Shown here: piece by piece, positions 7,190-16,806 of the stretch
Layout of the letters: each line of letters starts with the position of its first letter
Numbering within the stretch: the stretch's first letter is position 1
Source: Sphingomonas_B tabacisoli
GTDB taxonomy: Bacteria; Pseudomonadota; Alphaproteobacteria; Sphingomonadales; Sphingomonadaceae
Length of the DNA stretch: 64,000 bases
Direction of reading: 5' to 3'
Assembly (NCBI RefSeq): GCF_042678385.1
Contig: NZ_JBHUDY010000001.1
Coordinates: forward strand, 1,736,001 to 1,800,000
Program-made: the position numbers and the translations under genes
The notes under the pieces: generated by a model
What the model was told of the DNA's origin: nothing
Seen by the model: the letters and a program-made list of their open reading frames with translations, nothing else
The model's database searches: none

Positions 7190-9895
7190 CTATTTCGACG
7201 TGAGGGACCAGACGCCGTCCCAATCGTCGGGCGGCGGCGCTTTGGCGAACTGTTCGCAACGGCTGACGTAGATGGTAGACGGGCCATCATCGGGGACGAT
7301 CTTCAAAGCAGCCTTGAATGCTTTGTCGGCCGTGGTCCAGCAACGCGCGCGGTAGGCAGCAATCCCCTGCCCATATTCTCCGATCATATCATCCAGCGCG
7401 CCGTTCATTTGTTCTCGGCAATGATCGAGCGACTCGTAAACGGCAACCGGGAAATCCTTACCCTTCACGCGGATCAGATCGATTTCGCGCGTAAGTATCG
7501 GCCGGGTAAGCCGTTCCCGTGTGAAGTCGGAGATGAGGATGCTCGTCCCGTAGAACTTGTTCGCGCCTTCAAGCCGGGATGCAAGGTTCACATTGTCGCC
7601 GATGACGGTGTATTCCATCCGCTTGGCCGAGCCGATGTTGCCCACGATCACGTCACCAGTGCTGACGCCGATGCCGACCTTTAACGGCTGCCGGTCCTGC
7701 TTCGCGCGCTTCGCGTTCAGCTTGGCTAGGCACATCAGCATACGGTTGGCGGCGGCGAGCGCATTGTCGGCATCGGTCGGGCCGACGAACGGCGCGCCGA
7801 ACAGCGCCATCATCGCGTCGCCTATGTATTTGTCGAGGATGCCGTCATTCTCCAGAATGACGTCCACCATCTCGGTGAAATACTCGTTGAGCATCGCGAC
7901 CGTCTCGCGCGCGCCAAGGGTTTCCGCGATGGTGGTGAAGCCGCGCACGTCGGAGAACAGCACCGAAACCATCTGGTCACGTCCGCCGAGCACATCTTCG
8001 CCAGCCTGGAGCAACTGATCGGCGACTTCCTTCGACATATAGCGTGCCATTGTCGAGCGGACGCGCTTCTCAGCAGTGATGTCCTCCATTACCAGCATCG
8101 AGCCGATCCGCGCGTCGTTGGCATCGATCAGCGGCGCGGCAGACAGGTTGACCGACGCCGGCACATCGGTCGCGCGAACCAGCTCTGCATCGACGGCAAG
8201 CTGCGTCTCGCCGACGCGCGCCGAGCGGTCGAGCTTCTCGATCACCCAGCGGTTGCTGCCCGCGAACACGTCCGACGCTGCTTTCCCCGCCAGGCTTTCG
8301 CGGACGCCCAGAATATCCTGGGCCGCACTGTTGGCAGTGACGATCGTGCCTTCGGCATCCAACGTGATGAAGCCGTTCGACGTGCTTTCTAGAATGCTTT
8401 CGTTATAGTTCTTCATGCTGAGCACGTCGTCGAACAGCTTGGCGTTCTCCAGGCTGACCGCGATCTGCGCCGAGAAGGCGCGCAACCGGGCCTCGTCCTT
8501 TTCGGAAAAGCAGCCCGCGCCCTTCTTGTTCAGCACCTGGGTGACGCCGATCCGGCCGCCATGCTTGTTGACGATCGGCTGGCAGAGGATGCTCCGCGTC
8601 GTGAAACCGGTGCGCAGGTCGACACTCTGGTCGAAGCGCGGATCCGCATAGGGATCGGCGATGTTCTCGGCCTTGCCGCTCGCGAACACCGCGCCCGCGA
8701 TGCCGCGATTGGAAGGCAAGCGGATCTCGGTGATCGAGTCCCCTTCCGCAAACACCGAATAAAGCTCGTCGGTCTTGGGATCGTGCAGGAAGAGCGTCGA
8801 ACGCTCCGCGTTCAGCAGCTCGGTGGTTGCGCGCATGATGCGCGCGATCAGTACGTCGAGCTGCAGCTCGCCGGACAGATCGTGGCTGATTTCCAGGATG
8901 CGCTGCTCTTCACGCAGAGAGTCAAGCATGTGCTGGAAGCCATGGAAAATATCGGCATATTCGTCAGTCGAAAACACTTCGAGACGGACGTCGTTCAATC
9001 GGCCGCTTTCGACGAGCCGCATGCTGTCGATCAGGCGCATGGCCGATCGCGACACTTCCTGCGCGGTCAGCAGCGCCATCATCACCGAGCCCAGGCCGCA
9101 GGCGAAGACGATGCCGACCATCCAGGTGTAGAACGGCCACATCATCGTCGACGAGGCGGTGACGCCTACGCTCGCGAACATGCGCTCGACCTTGAACACC
9201 ATCGAAGCGGCGAAAAAGATCAACGGCAGCGTAGTGACGAAGATGGCGAGGTAGAGCAGCTTGCTCTTCAACCTGACCGCGATCAGCCCCTGCCGATATT
9301 CCTGCGGCAGCGTGCCGCCGAGCGCCTGACTCAGCCGCACGATCACCGGCTCCATCGCGCGGCTGACCGCAAAATATTCGAAAATCGCGTGAGTCGGCGA
9401 GGCGAAGAACAGCGTCATCGCGCAGAAGGCGAAGATTTGCCATTGCGCGAAGCCTGCGCCGAACAGCCAGGTCGCCGCGCTGGGGATCAGATACACGAGC
9501 ACCGTCACCAGCGGCCCGTGCAGGAACGTCACCCGCAGGAACGACAGGTAAGGAAGGTTCAACGCGCGGACGAGACCGTTGGCAAGCAACGGTTCGGGCG
9601 CGTCTCCGCCCCGCTGAAGCGCGCGCAGCGCCTTCAGCACCGGCTGGGCATGGCGATTGAGCAGCCAGACGTCGGCCAGATTGTAAATCGCGACCGCAAT
9701 CGGCAGCATCAGCAGGATGACCAGCCATTGATAGCCGGTCATTTCCAGGCCGAGCAGCACCAGCGTCAGCGTGATGACGACCGCGGCCGCACAACCGCCT
9801 TGGTAAATCCAGATCAGGCGCCACAGCAGCGCCCGCGCCTCGTCGGGCGCGCCCTCGCGTGTTCGTTTAAAAAGGCCCGGATTAAGCGCGTTCAT
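7190..9895 (-). CDS. Membrane adenylate cyclase (class III) with GAF and PAS sensory domains
   Basis: Predicted to make cAMP from ATP. The 901-residue protein has about six membrane helices (residues 33-75, 125-175, 213-278), a HAMP-like linker (280-330), a GAF domain (about 340-490), a PAS domain (495-610) and a class III cyclase domain (640-820). Catalytic residues are intact: metal ligands D649 (FSDVRGFT) and D693 (YIGDAMMALFG), adenine-selecting K689 and D767, and transition-state N770 and R774. A short TPR-like tail follows. The ATG at 9895 comes 4 bases after the upstream stop codon, and glk follows 4 bases after its own stop. cAMP rather than cGMP output is inferred from the K/D pair. 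Confidence 0.92.
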   Translation of the reverse strand: MNALNPGLFKRTREGAPDEARALLWRLIWIYQGGCAAAVVITLTLVLLGLEMTGYQWLVILLMLPIAVAIYNLADVWLLNRHAQPVLKALRALQRGGDAPEPLLANGLVRALNLPYLSFLRVTFLHGPLVTVLVYLIPSAATWLFGAGFAQWQIFAFCAMTLFFASPTHAIFEYFAVSRAMEPVIVRLSQALGGTLPQEYRQGLIAVRLKSKLLYLAIFVTTLPLIFFAASMVFKVERMFASVGVTASSTMMWPFYTWMVGIVFACGLGSVMMALLTAQEVSRSAMRLIDSMRLVESGRLNDVRLEVFSTDEYADIFHGFQHMLDSLREEQRILEISHDLSGELQLDVLIARIMRATTELLNAERSTLFLHDPKTDELYSVFAEGDSITEIRLPSNRGIAGAVFASGKAENIADPYADPRFDQSVDLRTGFTTRSILCQPIVNKHGGRIGVTQVLNKKGAGCFSEKDEARLRAFSAQIAVSLENAKLFDDVLSMKNYNESILESTSNGFITLDAEGTIVTANSAAQDILGVRESLAGKAASDVFAGSNRWVIEKLDRSARVGETQLAVDAELVRATDVPASVNLSAAPLIDANDARIGSMLVMEDITAEKRVRSTMARYMSKEVADQLLQAGEDVLGGRDQMVSVLFSDVRGFTTIAETLGARETVAMLNEYFTEMVDVILENDGILDKYIGDAMMALFGAPFVGPTDADNALAAANRMLMCLAKLNAKRAKQDRQPLKVGIGVSTGDVIVGNIGSAKRMEYTVIGDNVNLASRLEGANKFYGTSILISDFTRERLTRPILTREIDLIRVKGKDFPVAVYESLDHCREQMNGALDDMIGEYGQGIAAYRARCWTTADKAFKAALKIVPDDGPSTIYVSRCEQFAKAPPPDDWDGVWSLTSK

Positions 9896-9899
9896 CGCG

Positions 9900-11666
9900 T
9901 CACGCGGCCTTCCGCTCCGCGCCCCAGAGCTCCGACTCGACTGCCGAGGCGACGTCGCGCAACAGCGCCTTCTCGTCGTCGGACAGGTTCCGCGGACGCA
10001 CGTCGAGAATACACAGCGTGCCGACCCGCTGACCTTCGGGCGAGTGCAGCACGGAGCCGGCATAGAAGCGGATCCGCGGGCCGTCGGAGACCATCGGGTT
10101 GTCGCGGAAACGGTCGTCCTGCAGCGCGTCGGGCACGATCAGCATGTCGTCGTTCGACACGATCGCATGCGCACAAAAGCTCGTCTCACGCGAGCTTTCG
10201 CAGACATCGGTGCCGAAACAGGACTTGAACCACTGGCGGTCGGCATCGACCAGGCTGACGAGCGCGATCGGCACTTTGAACAAGGCCGAGGCAATCCGCG
10301 TATGGCGGTCGAACCGCTCTTCGGGGGCGGTGTCGAGAATCCCGAGACGTTTCAGCGCCGCCACCCGTTCCGTCTCGTCATCCGGAATGGGCGGACGCGC
10401 CCAGTGGCACTCCGCGCGCATCAGCCAGGTGCGGATGCGGGTGCGGGCATATTCGACCGACCAGGGCTCCTCCAGTCGGTCCGAGAAGCAGCCCGTGGGG
10501 GCCCCCACGCCACCCAGGATGACGCATGGGACTTGCCCTTCCGTCACCCCGCAGACGTCCTGCAGCTCCGGCCCCATCGCTTCGTCGGCGACCATAATCA
10601 TGGATGGGTCGAGCGCCGCGGCGTCGGACATGGCGTGCGAGGCATCAAGGCTCAGCAACTCGACTGGCTCGGACGCGACAGCGCGCGCAACCTTGTCGGT
10701 GGTCTCCGCATCGCAGCCGATCAGCAGCAGCCGAGCGTTTTCCTGCGCCGGTCCTTTCCTGATCGCGCTTGCCGTGTTCGGCGTCGCCGCGTCGCCCTGT
10801 GTCTCCTTGGTGCCGATTTCGAGGATCAGCCCTTCATAGGCCGCAATCACTTGCGGCCCGTCCGGATCGGCGCGATGGGCGATATCGGCGAGGTATTCGT
10901 CGATCTGGTCGTCGGTCCGTGCCGGATCGTGATGCGTGAGCGCGATCTGCCGCGCGCGCGCCGCCTTGGCGATCGAGACGGCGTATTCGACCGTGCTGTG
11001 GCCCCAGCCCTGCTTCGCCTGATATTCGGGCGCGACATATTGGGCGTCGTGGATGATCAGGTCGACGCCCTCCATGAACTCGGCATGGGCCAGATCCTCA
11101 CCCTCGATCGTCCCCTCGCCCATCGCGAGCTCCCGCGAATGGGGTTCGTGATCGCAGGAATAGGCGAAGCTTCCGCCGTCCCCCTCGATCCGGAAAGCGA
11201 GCGTCAGCGCCGGATGGTTGAGGTAGCGCGTCCGGATCGTCAGATCGTCGATCGTAAAGCTGCCCTCGCCCAGATTATGGTAGCGGACATTCGCGCCGAA
11301 CGCTTCGGTCGAGACTGGGAAGTAGGTATATTCCATCTGCCCGGCGAGCGTGTCCTTCAGTGATTCGCCAAAGCCCTGCGGCGCGTAAATGTCCCAGGCA
11401 TGGCCCGGCACGAAGAGCGGTGCGAAGAACGGGATGCCCTGGATATGGTCCCAATGGGTATGGCTGATCAGCACATGCCCGCGTGAAGGCGTGCCCTCTC
11501 GCATGATCGCCTGGCCCAGTTCGTGGGCGCCTGTTCCGCAATCGATCACCAGCCGCGTACCGGCCGCCGATCGCACCTCGACGCATGAGGTATTGCCGCC
11601 GAACCTGACCGTTTTCGGCCCCGGCTTCGCCAGCGATCCCCGCGTTCCCCAGAATCGTATCTGCAA
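9900..11666 (-). CDS. Metallo-beta-lactamase-fold hydrolase fused to receiver-like and GAF domains
   Basis: A 588-residue fusion. Residues 1-290 are an MBL-fold hydrolase starting RFWGTRGSLAKPGP, with the HTHWDH metal motif at 69-74 and further ligand candidates H151, D172, D207 and H245/H246. Residues 300-410 resemble a degenerate response-regulator receiver. Residues 420-585 form a GAF domain (PIALVSLVDADRQWFKSCFG). The start is a TTG at 11666 with an AGGGGG site ten bases upstream, and no better in-frame start exists. It ends 4 bases before the adenylate cyclase gene. Some MBL-fold proteins are cyclic-nucleotide phosphodiesterases, so a coupled degradation role is possible but unproven. 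Confidence 0.85.
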   Translation of the reverse strand: MQIRFWGTRGSLAKPGPKTVRFGGNTSCVEVRSAAGTRLVIDCGTGAHELGQAIMREGTPSRGHVLISHTHWDHIQGIPFFAPLFVPGHAWDIYAPQGFGESLKDTLAGQMEYTYFPVSTEAFGANVRYHNLGEGSFTIDDLTIRTRYLNHPALTLAFRIEGDGGSFAYSCDHEPHSRELAMGEGTIEGEDLAHAEFMEGVDLIIHDAQYVAPEYQAKQGWGHSTVEYAVSIAKAARARQIALTHHDPARTDDQIDEYLADIAHRADPDGPQVIAAYEGLILEIGTKETQGDAATPNTASAIRKGPAQENARLLLIGCDAETTDKVARAVASEPVELLSLDASHAMSDAAALDPSMIMVADEAMGPELQDVCGVTEGQVPCVILGGVGAPTGCFSDRLEEPWSVEYARTRIRTWLMRAECHWARPPIPDDETERVAALKRLGILDTAPEERFDRHTRIASALFKVPIALVSLVDADRQWFKSCFGTDVCESSRETSFCAHAIVSNDDMLIVPDALQDDRFRDNPMVSDGPRIRFYAGSVLHSPEGQRVGTLCILDVRPRNLSDDEKALLRDVASAVESELWGAERKAA

Positions 11667-11813
11667 CGCCTGACATCCCCCTGAACTATGTTGGGGATGT
11701 GACCCCTTCCGGCCGAGCTTGTCCAGAGACGACGCCCAAGAAATTCGACCGTCGAACTGCGGATCAACATGATCTGCGGCGTCTCAGCAACAATCGATCC
11801 CGAGGCATGCCAA

Positions 11814-12818
11814 ATGAAGAGAGCGTTCGCTGCGTCCGCCCTGTTGATGTTGCTCGCCCCCCGTTGGGGCGCTGCTCAACCGCTTCCGGCCGCAGCCGAT
11901 CCGAACGAGCCGCTGAGCGTGCTGACCTACAACGTGCATGGCCTGCCCTGGCCGATCGTCGAGGAGCGATCCGACGAACTGGCCGCGATCGGTGCGAAGC
12001 TCGCCGAGCTGCGCAAACACGGCGCGCAACCCAGTGTCGTGCTGCTCCAGGAAGCGTTCACCGATTCCGCGGCCCAAATCGGGCGCGAGGCCGGCTATCG
12101 CTATAGCGCCAACGGCCCCATGCCCGATGAGCACGATCCGGTCGCGATGCAGCCGTCCGATCGTGTTCTCGCCGCCGCCGCGAACCCGCTCAAGGGTGAG
12201 ACCGAGGGCAAGTGGGAAAGCAGCGGGCTGCGCATCTTTTCCGATTTTCCGATCGTGGCGATCAGCCGCATGGCCTATCCATCGTTCGCCTGCGCGGGGT
12301 TCGACTGCCTTGCCAACAAGGGCGTGCTACTGGTCACCTTGTCGGTGCCGGGACGCGGCCTAGTGCAAGTCGCGACCACGCACCTCAACTCGCGGGCGGC
12401 TTCCGGCGTGCCGGACGCACGATCGATCGTCGCGTATCGCCGGCAGGTGGACGTACTCGACCATTTCATTCGCCGCCACGCCGATCCGGCTTTGCCGTTG
12501 ATCGTCGCCGGGGACTTCAATGTCGGAGACGCGCCGGGACGGCGCCCTGCGCTGCTGGAGCGCGCTGAAAGCTGGAAAACCCTTGAGGGCGGCGTTGGCG
12601 GCGAAGGGTTGCGGGCTTGTGTTGCCGATGGGCAAGTCGATCATCTGCGCGACGCATCGGAGATCATCCGGCGCTCACGTGATTTCCAGTTCTTTTATTC
12701 AGGCAAGCGAGCCACGCTCACGGCCGAGAGTGCCAATATCCCATTCGGGCGAGGACCTAACGGTTCGATGCTGTCAGATCACATCGGCTTCAGCATAACC
12801 TACAAGATTGCCGGCTGA
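11814..12818 (+). CDS. Exported endonuclease/exonuclease/phosphatase-family protein
   Basis: A 334-residue DNase I-fold phosphohydrolase with an N-terminal signal peptide ending near WGAAQ. Core motifs are LTYNVHGLPW, VVLLQEAF (catalytic Glu), VATTHLNS, IVAGDFNVGD (metal Asp/Asn) and SDHIGF (catalytic Asp-His). The substrate could be a nucleic acid, a phospholipid head group or an inositol phosphate, and sequence alone does not decide. The ATG at 11814 is preferred because it starts the signal peptide. It is monocistronic, between two minus-strand operons. Confidence 0.85.
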   Translation: MKRAFAASALLMLLAPRWGAAQPLPAAADPNEPLSVLTYNVHGLPWPIVEERSDELAAIGAKLAELRKHGAQPSVVLLQEAFTDSAAQIGREAGYRYSANGPMPDEHDPVAMQPSDRVLAAAANPLKGETEGKWESSGLRIFSDFPIVAISRMAYPSFACAGFDCLANKGVLLVTLSVPGRGLVQVATTHLNSRAASGVPDARSIVAYRRQVDVLDHFIRRHADPALPLIVAGDFNVGDAPGRRPALLERAESWKTLEGGVGGEGLRACVADGQVDHLRDASEIIRRSRDFQFFYSGKRATLTAESANIPFGRGPNGSMLSDHIGFSITYKIAG

Positions 12819-12823
12819 TCGCC

Positions 12824-12979
12824 TTAGCCGTTGCGGGTCGCCCAGAGCAGGAAGCGGGCGACCGAAACCAGGCACGACGAATTGGCCCGCACGCGTTTCC
12901 GCTGGACGGGCACGGCCTTACTGACTGGCACCGGCTGAGGGTCCACCTTGATGGGAGCAAGGGCGACGGATGCCTTCAT
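12824..12979 (-). CDS. Small basic 51-residue ORF coupled to a glycosyltransferase gene
   Basis: The ATG at 12979 overlaps the stop codon of the upstream glycosyltransferase gene in ATGA form, matching the junction style of the other genes in this operon. The product is basic (VQRKRVRANSSC) and ends in a short hydrophobic stretch (LVSVARFLLWATRNG). I recognise no family. Operon position is the main support; it could still be a chance ORF. Confidence 0.45.
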   Translation of the reverse strand: MKASVALAPIKVDPQPVPVSKAVPVQRKRVRANSSCLVSVARFLLWATRNG

Positions 12980-14124
12980 GCCGCTGCCTTCACCCGCGCG
13001 ATCGCTTCGTAGGCGCCAAACAGCTCGGCGAAGTGATCGTCCATCACGCGCGCGGGCTGCAACGGAACCACGGTGCCCCGGCCCAACGACAGGATCGCCT
13101 CTGCAGCGTCGCGTGCGGAGCCAGACCGATAGCGGCGGTCCACGGCGCTCGTCGCCTGATCGCCAGCGCCGCCTTCTTCCGGGACGATCAGCGGCAGGCC
13201 GGATGCCTTCGCTTCGGCGGCCGCGATGCAATAGGTTTCCGCCTCGCAGCCGTGGATCAGCGCGTCGGCGCTGGCGAGCATCCGGGCGAGGAGTGCCCGA
13301 TCGCGGATTGCGCCCGCAAGCCGGACATGCGGGTTCTCGCCGATTAGCCGCTGCAGCTTTGGAGCTTCATTGCCCTCGCCGATCAGCACAAGGCCGACAG
13401 GCGCCCGGCAACCGGCAGCCATCACTGCCTCGACGACCATCGCCCAACGCTTTTCCGCCGATAGTCGTCCCAGCGCGACCAGCAGCGTCGCGTCCGGCGG
13501 CAGGCTGCAGCTCGCCAACATTTGCTCGCGAAGCTCCGCATCGCGAAGCTTCGGCGAGAAGACGCCCGGATCGACGCCCATCGGGATCGTCGTCACTTGC
13601 CGAAGGCCGCCGTCCTTCAGGCGCCGCGACAGGCCTGGGCTGGCGCTGACGATCATGTCGTAGTGCTGATCGAGCGTCAGCAGATGCTGCCAATACCAGC
13701 CGAAATAGCGATCGATCGTGGGCCGCGCCGCGATGTTTCCGAACCAGCGATAGGCATAGGCGGAAAGCGGATCGGCATGCATGATCAGCGCGCGCGGGGC
13801 CGCCCCCTGCCAATCCGCCACATAGCGCGCGCTCCGCCAAGGCGACGACGCCTCGACGAAATCGGGCCGCTCCTCGTCCAGCGCAGCGTGAAGGGCCTTC
13901 TGGTCGTCGAAATATCGGTATTTACGATCGAGGGGGAACGTCGGCGCGGCCAGCCAGCGGATGCGCGCGTTCCCGCCGCGGCGTTCGACCGAATCCATTT
14001 CGCCGGGCGCGATCACGGTGATGTCGTGGCCCAGGCGCAAGGCCGCTTTCAGCTTGCGTTCCACATAGGTTCGCACGCCCCCGCCTTGCGGCGCATAGAA
14101 CGCGCTCACATCCACGATCTTCAT
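12976..14124 (-). CDS. GT4-family glycosyltransferase
   Basis: A 382-residue GT-B glycosyltransferase that should transfer a sugar from a nucleotide-sugar donor to a glycan or glycolipid acceptor at the cytoplasmic face. The N-terminal GGGVRTYVERK loop matches acceptor-domain glycine-rich loops. ALGRLSAEKRW starts the donor domain. EAETYCIAAAEAKASGLP carries the EX7E motif that binds the donor. The start overlaps the upstream DUF2141 gene by 4 bases and the stop overlaps the 51-residue ORF. Donor and acceptor are unknown. Confidence 0.9.
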   Translation of the reverse strand: MKIVDVSAFYAPQGGGVRTYVERKLKAALRLGHDITVIAPGEMDSVERRGGNARIRWLAAPTFPLDRKYRYFDDQKALHAALDEERPDFVEASSPWRSARYVADWQGAAPRALIMHADPLSAYAYRWFGNIAARPTIDRYFGWYWQHLLTLDQHYDMIVSASPGLSRRLKDGGLRQVTTIPMGVDPGVFSPKLRDAELREQMLASCSLPPDATLLVALGRLSAEKRWAMVVEAVMAAGCRAPVGLVLIGEGNEAPKLQRLIGENPHVRLAGAIRDRALLARMLASADALIHGCEAETYCIAAAEAKASGLPLIVPEEGGAGDQATSAVDRRYRSGSARDAAEAILSLGRGTVVPLQPARVMDDHFAELFGAYEAIARVKAAA

Positions 14125-14633
14125 GATTTCCCCCGTATCGGCCCGAACGACAGCAACCCCTGCCGATAGTTCATTCGGACGTTGATATGCGTCACCCCAT
14201 AACCCACGCGCGCCGTCGCCTGGCTTGCGTGCGGCTTGCGCCAGCCGAGCTTCGGATCCCCCGGAAAGCCGATGCCGTCGACCGACAGGCCGAATTTCCG
14301 GTTACCGTCGCGGTCGTGCAGCACTGAGAGCGCATAAGCCCCCGGTGCCGGCGCCCGGATGCAGACCTCGACCGGCCCGGCCTCCGGCACACGCGTCTCG
14401 GCCCGGCGGAAGACCTTGCCGGTGCCGATCAGCAGATTGTCGTCGGCCAGAAAGTCGGTGTCATTGGCCGGATAAAGCTCGACCCGCGCCAGCCCCGCGC
14501 GATCCTTTAATCCGGTCAGCGTCACCATGAACGCCGGCCCCGGCTCGTCCGGACGACAACGTCCCTCGGCGATCCCCAGATTGGGCGTCGAGCGCGGCAA
14601 CGCCGCGGCAGCAAAGGCCAACGATAGGATCAC
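14121..14633 (-). CDS. DUF2141-family exported protein
   Basis: A 170-residue protein with an N-terminal signal peptide (ILSLAFAAAALP) and the DUF2141 pattern: a beta-rich domain with PAPGAYALSVLHDRDGNRKF and GFPGDPKLGWRKP. The start is GTG at 14633, overlapping the upstream stop as GTGA, and the stop overlaps the next glycosyltransferase. Members of this family are often encoded beside glycosyltransferases in alphaproteobacteria. The molecular role is not established. Confidence 0.82.
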   Translation of the reverse strand: MILSLAFAAAALPRSTPNLGIAEGRCRPDEPGPAFMVTLTGLKDRAGLARVELYPANDTDFLADDNLLIGTGKVFRRAETRVPEAGPVEVCIRAPAPGAYALSVLHDRDGNRKFGLSVDGIGFPGDPKLGWRKPHASQATARVGYGVTHINVRMNYRQGLLSFGPIRGKS

Positions 14634-15589
14634 TTGCGCGTCCAGCGCACCATGTCGGCGCCAAGCACTGCAGCGCCGACCGCGACGTGCGCCGCCACGG
14701 TCAGCGACGCGATCATTGCCATGAGCGTGGCGATCTCCACGTCATGGCCCATCAGCAGAACGGAGAGCCCGGCGAACACCAGGTCCTTGTTGGGAAGCAG
14801 CGGCAAGCGCGAGAGCAGCAGGCGCAGCGCCGACAGGAGCACCCAAAGCTCGAGCGGCTGCCCCGGAAGCACGAAGTGCCACATCAGCGCCGACAGGTAG
14901 GTTTTGAGCGCGAGCCGGACGAAGTGAACCGCCGCGACGAACCAGAGATCGCCATTCGACAGGCCGAACAAACGCCGCCGGAACACCATCATGCCGAGCG
15001 AGGAAACCAGCACGGCTGCGATCGAAACGGCGAAGGTCGGACCGCTCAGGCCCAGATGCAGCGTGCCGAGTGCCGGATAGGCAGCGGCCAGCATCAGTAG
15101 GGTGACAACGTTGCCGACCAGCGCCGACAGGATCGCAACGTCCTTGATCGCGCCGAACGGTGCGCTGGTCAGCCCTGCCCGTGCGCGCGCCCAGGTGTAG
15201 AAATAGGCCTCGCCGATATAGCCGAGCACCAGCTCGTTGCCGACGAATTTGCGGGTGAGCGCGATCAGGCCGTCGGCGGGGATTCGCCACAGGCGACGGA
15301 AGATCACCCAGTCGGCGACTGGCGCCGTCGCATACCAGAGCGCGAACACGATCCAAAAGGCAGGGCGGCTCGGAATGTCCGCGATCACTTGACGTGCATC
15401 GAGCGTGCGGAGCTGCCAAAGAACGGCGATCAGCAATCCGAACGTAATGGCCCGCCCGGCCCACACAGCCGGCCGCGCGGCGACCGAGCGAGCAATGACG
15501 TTGGGATCGGGGAGAACGGGAGCTTGCGGGGGCGGAGCAAGCGCTGCGCCGCCGTCGCGTCCGGCGATGTTCAGATCTGAAAGATACAC
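14630..15589 (-). CDS. Polytopic membrane protein, lysylphosphatidylglycerol synthase/flippase-like (UPF0104 type)
   Basis: A 319-residue protein with about six to eight hydrophobic helices (for example AITFGLLIAVLWQLRTLDA and LVGNVVTLLMLAAAYPALG) and no soluble catalytic domain. The pattern resembles the flippase-like membrane half of the MprF/UPF0104 family, which suggests handling of a lipid-linked substrate. The start is GTG at 15589, one base after the stop of the upstream glycosyltransferase gene, with a poor ribosome site. Export or flipping of a glycolipid made by the neighbours is an inference. Confidence 0.75.
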   Translation of the reverse strand: MYLSDLNIAGRDGGAALAPPPQAPVLPDPNVIARSVAARPAVWAGRAITFGLLIAVLWQLRTLDARQVIADIPSRPAFWIVFALWYATAPVADWVIFRRLWRIPADGLIALTRKFVGNELVLGYIGEAYFYTWARARAGLTSAPFGAIKDVAILSALVGNVVTLLMLAAAYPALGTLHLGLSGPTFAVSIAAVLVSSLGMMVFRRRLFGLSNGDLWFVAAVHFVRLALKTYLSALMWHFVLPGQPLELWVLLSALRLLLSRLPLLPNKDLVFAGLSVLLMGHDVEIATLMAMIASLTVAAHVAVGAAVLGADMVRWTRK

Positions 15590-15590
15590 G

Positions 15591-16754
15591 TCAACCCCGC
15601 ATGTTGCCTGGCTGAGACGCCGTAAACCCCCCGCCGCCCCAGCTCAAACCCGTCTGAGCCACCAATATTTCAAATAGGGCGACATAGTTGGGGGCGGCGC
15701 GCTCGACCGTAAAGCGGTCGACCATTGCCCGCGCTTCATTTGCGCAGGCATGAACAGGCGTCTGCATCGCTTCCGCCAGTCGTTCCAGATCGCGGGGCGG
15801 GATCAGACGTCCGAGCCGGCCATCGTCCACAAGCTCCGGCATTGAAGTGCTGCAATCGGTGGCGACCACCGGCACTCCTGCCGCCATCGCTTCGATCACC
15901 ACCGCAGGAAGGCCCTCATAATCGGACGAGAGCACGAAGATGTCGCTTGTGGCCAGCCACTCTCCGGTCGCTTCGATATGCCCGGGCAGCAGCACACGCT
16001 CGCGCAAGCCAAGTTCTGCCACAAGATTTTCGAGCGCGACCCGCTCCGGCCCCTCGCCGAGGATCGCCAGCCGATCTTCGGGTGCTGCAATCTTTGAGAA
16101 TGCCCGGATCAGCAGCAGGAAATTCTTCTGCGGGACCAGCCGGCCAATCGCCAGATAGCGTTTTCCGTTGCTCGTGCGTGCGCCCCTTGGTGCCGCCAAC
16201 GCGGCAGCTTCCGCGCGAGACAGAGCGGGGTTGGCGATGACGCTCACTCGATCGCCCGACACTTTCATCATGTCCTTGATCTCGTCCCGCATCGCCGAAG
16301 AGAGAGCGACGAAGCGGTCGATCAGCCGGCCCTGCAGCCGGCACCAGATGCGGTACCAGAAACGTGCGAAAGGCCCGAGATCGGGCCGCCGCAAATCGTT
16401 GCTGACTTTCAACACGATCGGAGGACAGGAGCGGCCAAGCAACAGCTTCAGCAGAGCGCCGATCACCGCATAGCTGTTACCGGGGCAGAAGATCAGATCG
16501 GGGCGCGAGTGCCGGATGCGGCCGGGAAGCTTGGCCAGCATCCATAGGGTCTCGAACGCGGCCGTCGTGATCATGCCCTGCTGGAGCACGTCGAAGTCCA
16601 GGCCTTGCGCAAGGTCGGGACGCGGTCGCTCGTCACGACCTAGGACCAGATGGAGCCTGACGCCGGCCGAGCGCCAGGCGCGCGCGAGACGAAGGGCGAC
16701 GCGCTCGACACCTCCCGGCTCGAAGCTGTGAAGCGGTACAAGGATACGCAGCAT
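15591..16754 (-). CDS. GT4-family glycosyltransferase
   Basis: A 387-residue GT-B enzyme. LHSFEPGGVERVALRLARAW is the usual glycine-rich start of GT4 enzymes, RYLAIGRLVPQKNF begins the donor domain, and DYEGLPAVVIEAMAAGVPVV holds the EX7E donor motif. The ATG at 16754 gives MLRILVPLHSF; a TTG lies three codons upstream. It sits between the deacetylase gene (52-base gap) and the membrane protein gene (1-base gap). The sugar specificity cannot be told. Confidence 0.9.
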   Translation of the reverse strand: MLRILVPLHSFEPGGVERVALRLARAWRSAGVRLHLVLGRDERPRPDLAQGLDFDVLQQGMITTAAFETLWMLAKLPGRIRHSRPDLIFCPGNSYAVIGALLKLLLGRSCPPIVLKVSNDLRRPDLGPFARFWYRIWCRLQGRLIDRFVALSSAMRDEIKDMMKVSGDRVSVIANPALSRAEAAALAAPRGARTSNGKRYLAIGRLVPQKNFLLLIRAFSKIAAPEDRLAILGEGPERVALENLVAELGLRERVLLPGHIEATGEWLATSDIFVLSSDYEGLPAVVIEAMAAGVPVVATDCSTSMPELVDDGRLGRLIPPRDLERLAEAMQTPVHACANEARAMVDRFTVERAAPNYVALFEILVAQTGLSWGGGGFTASQPGNMRG

Positions 16755-16806
16755 GCCGGGCAAAGACGCCGCGGCGGCGCCTTAGCCCCAGCTTGCTTGA
16801 TTGGAG

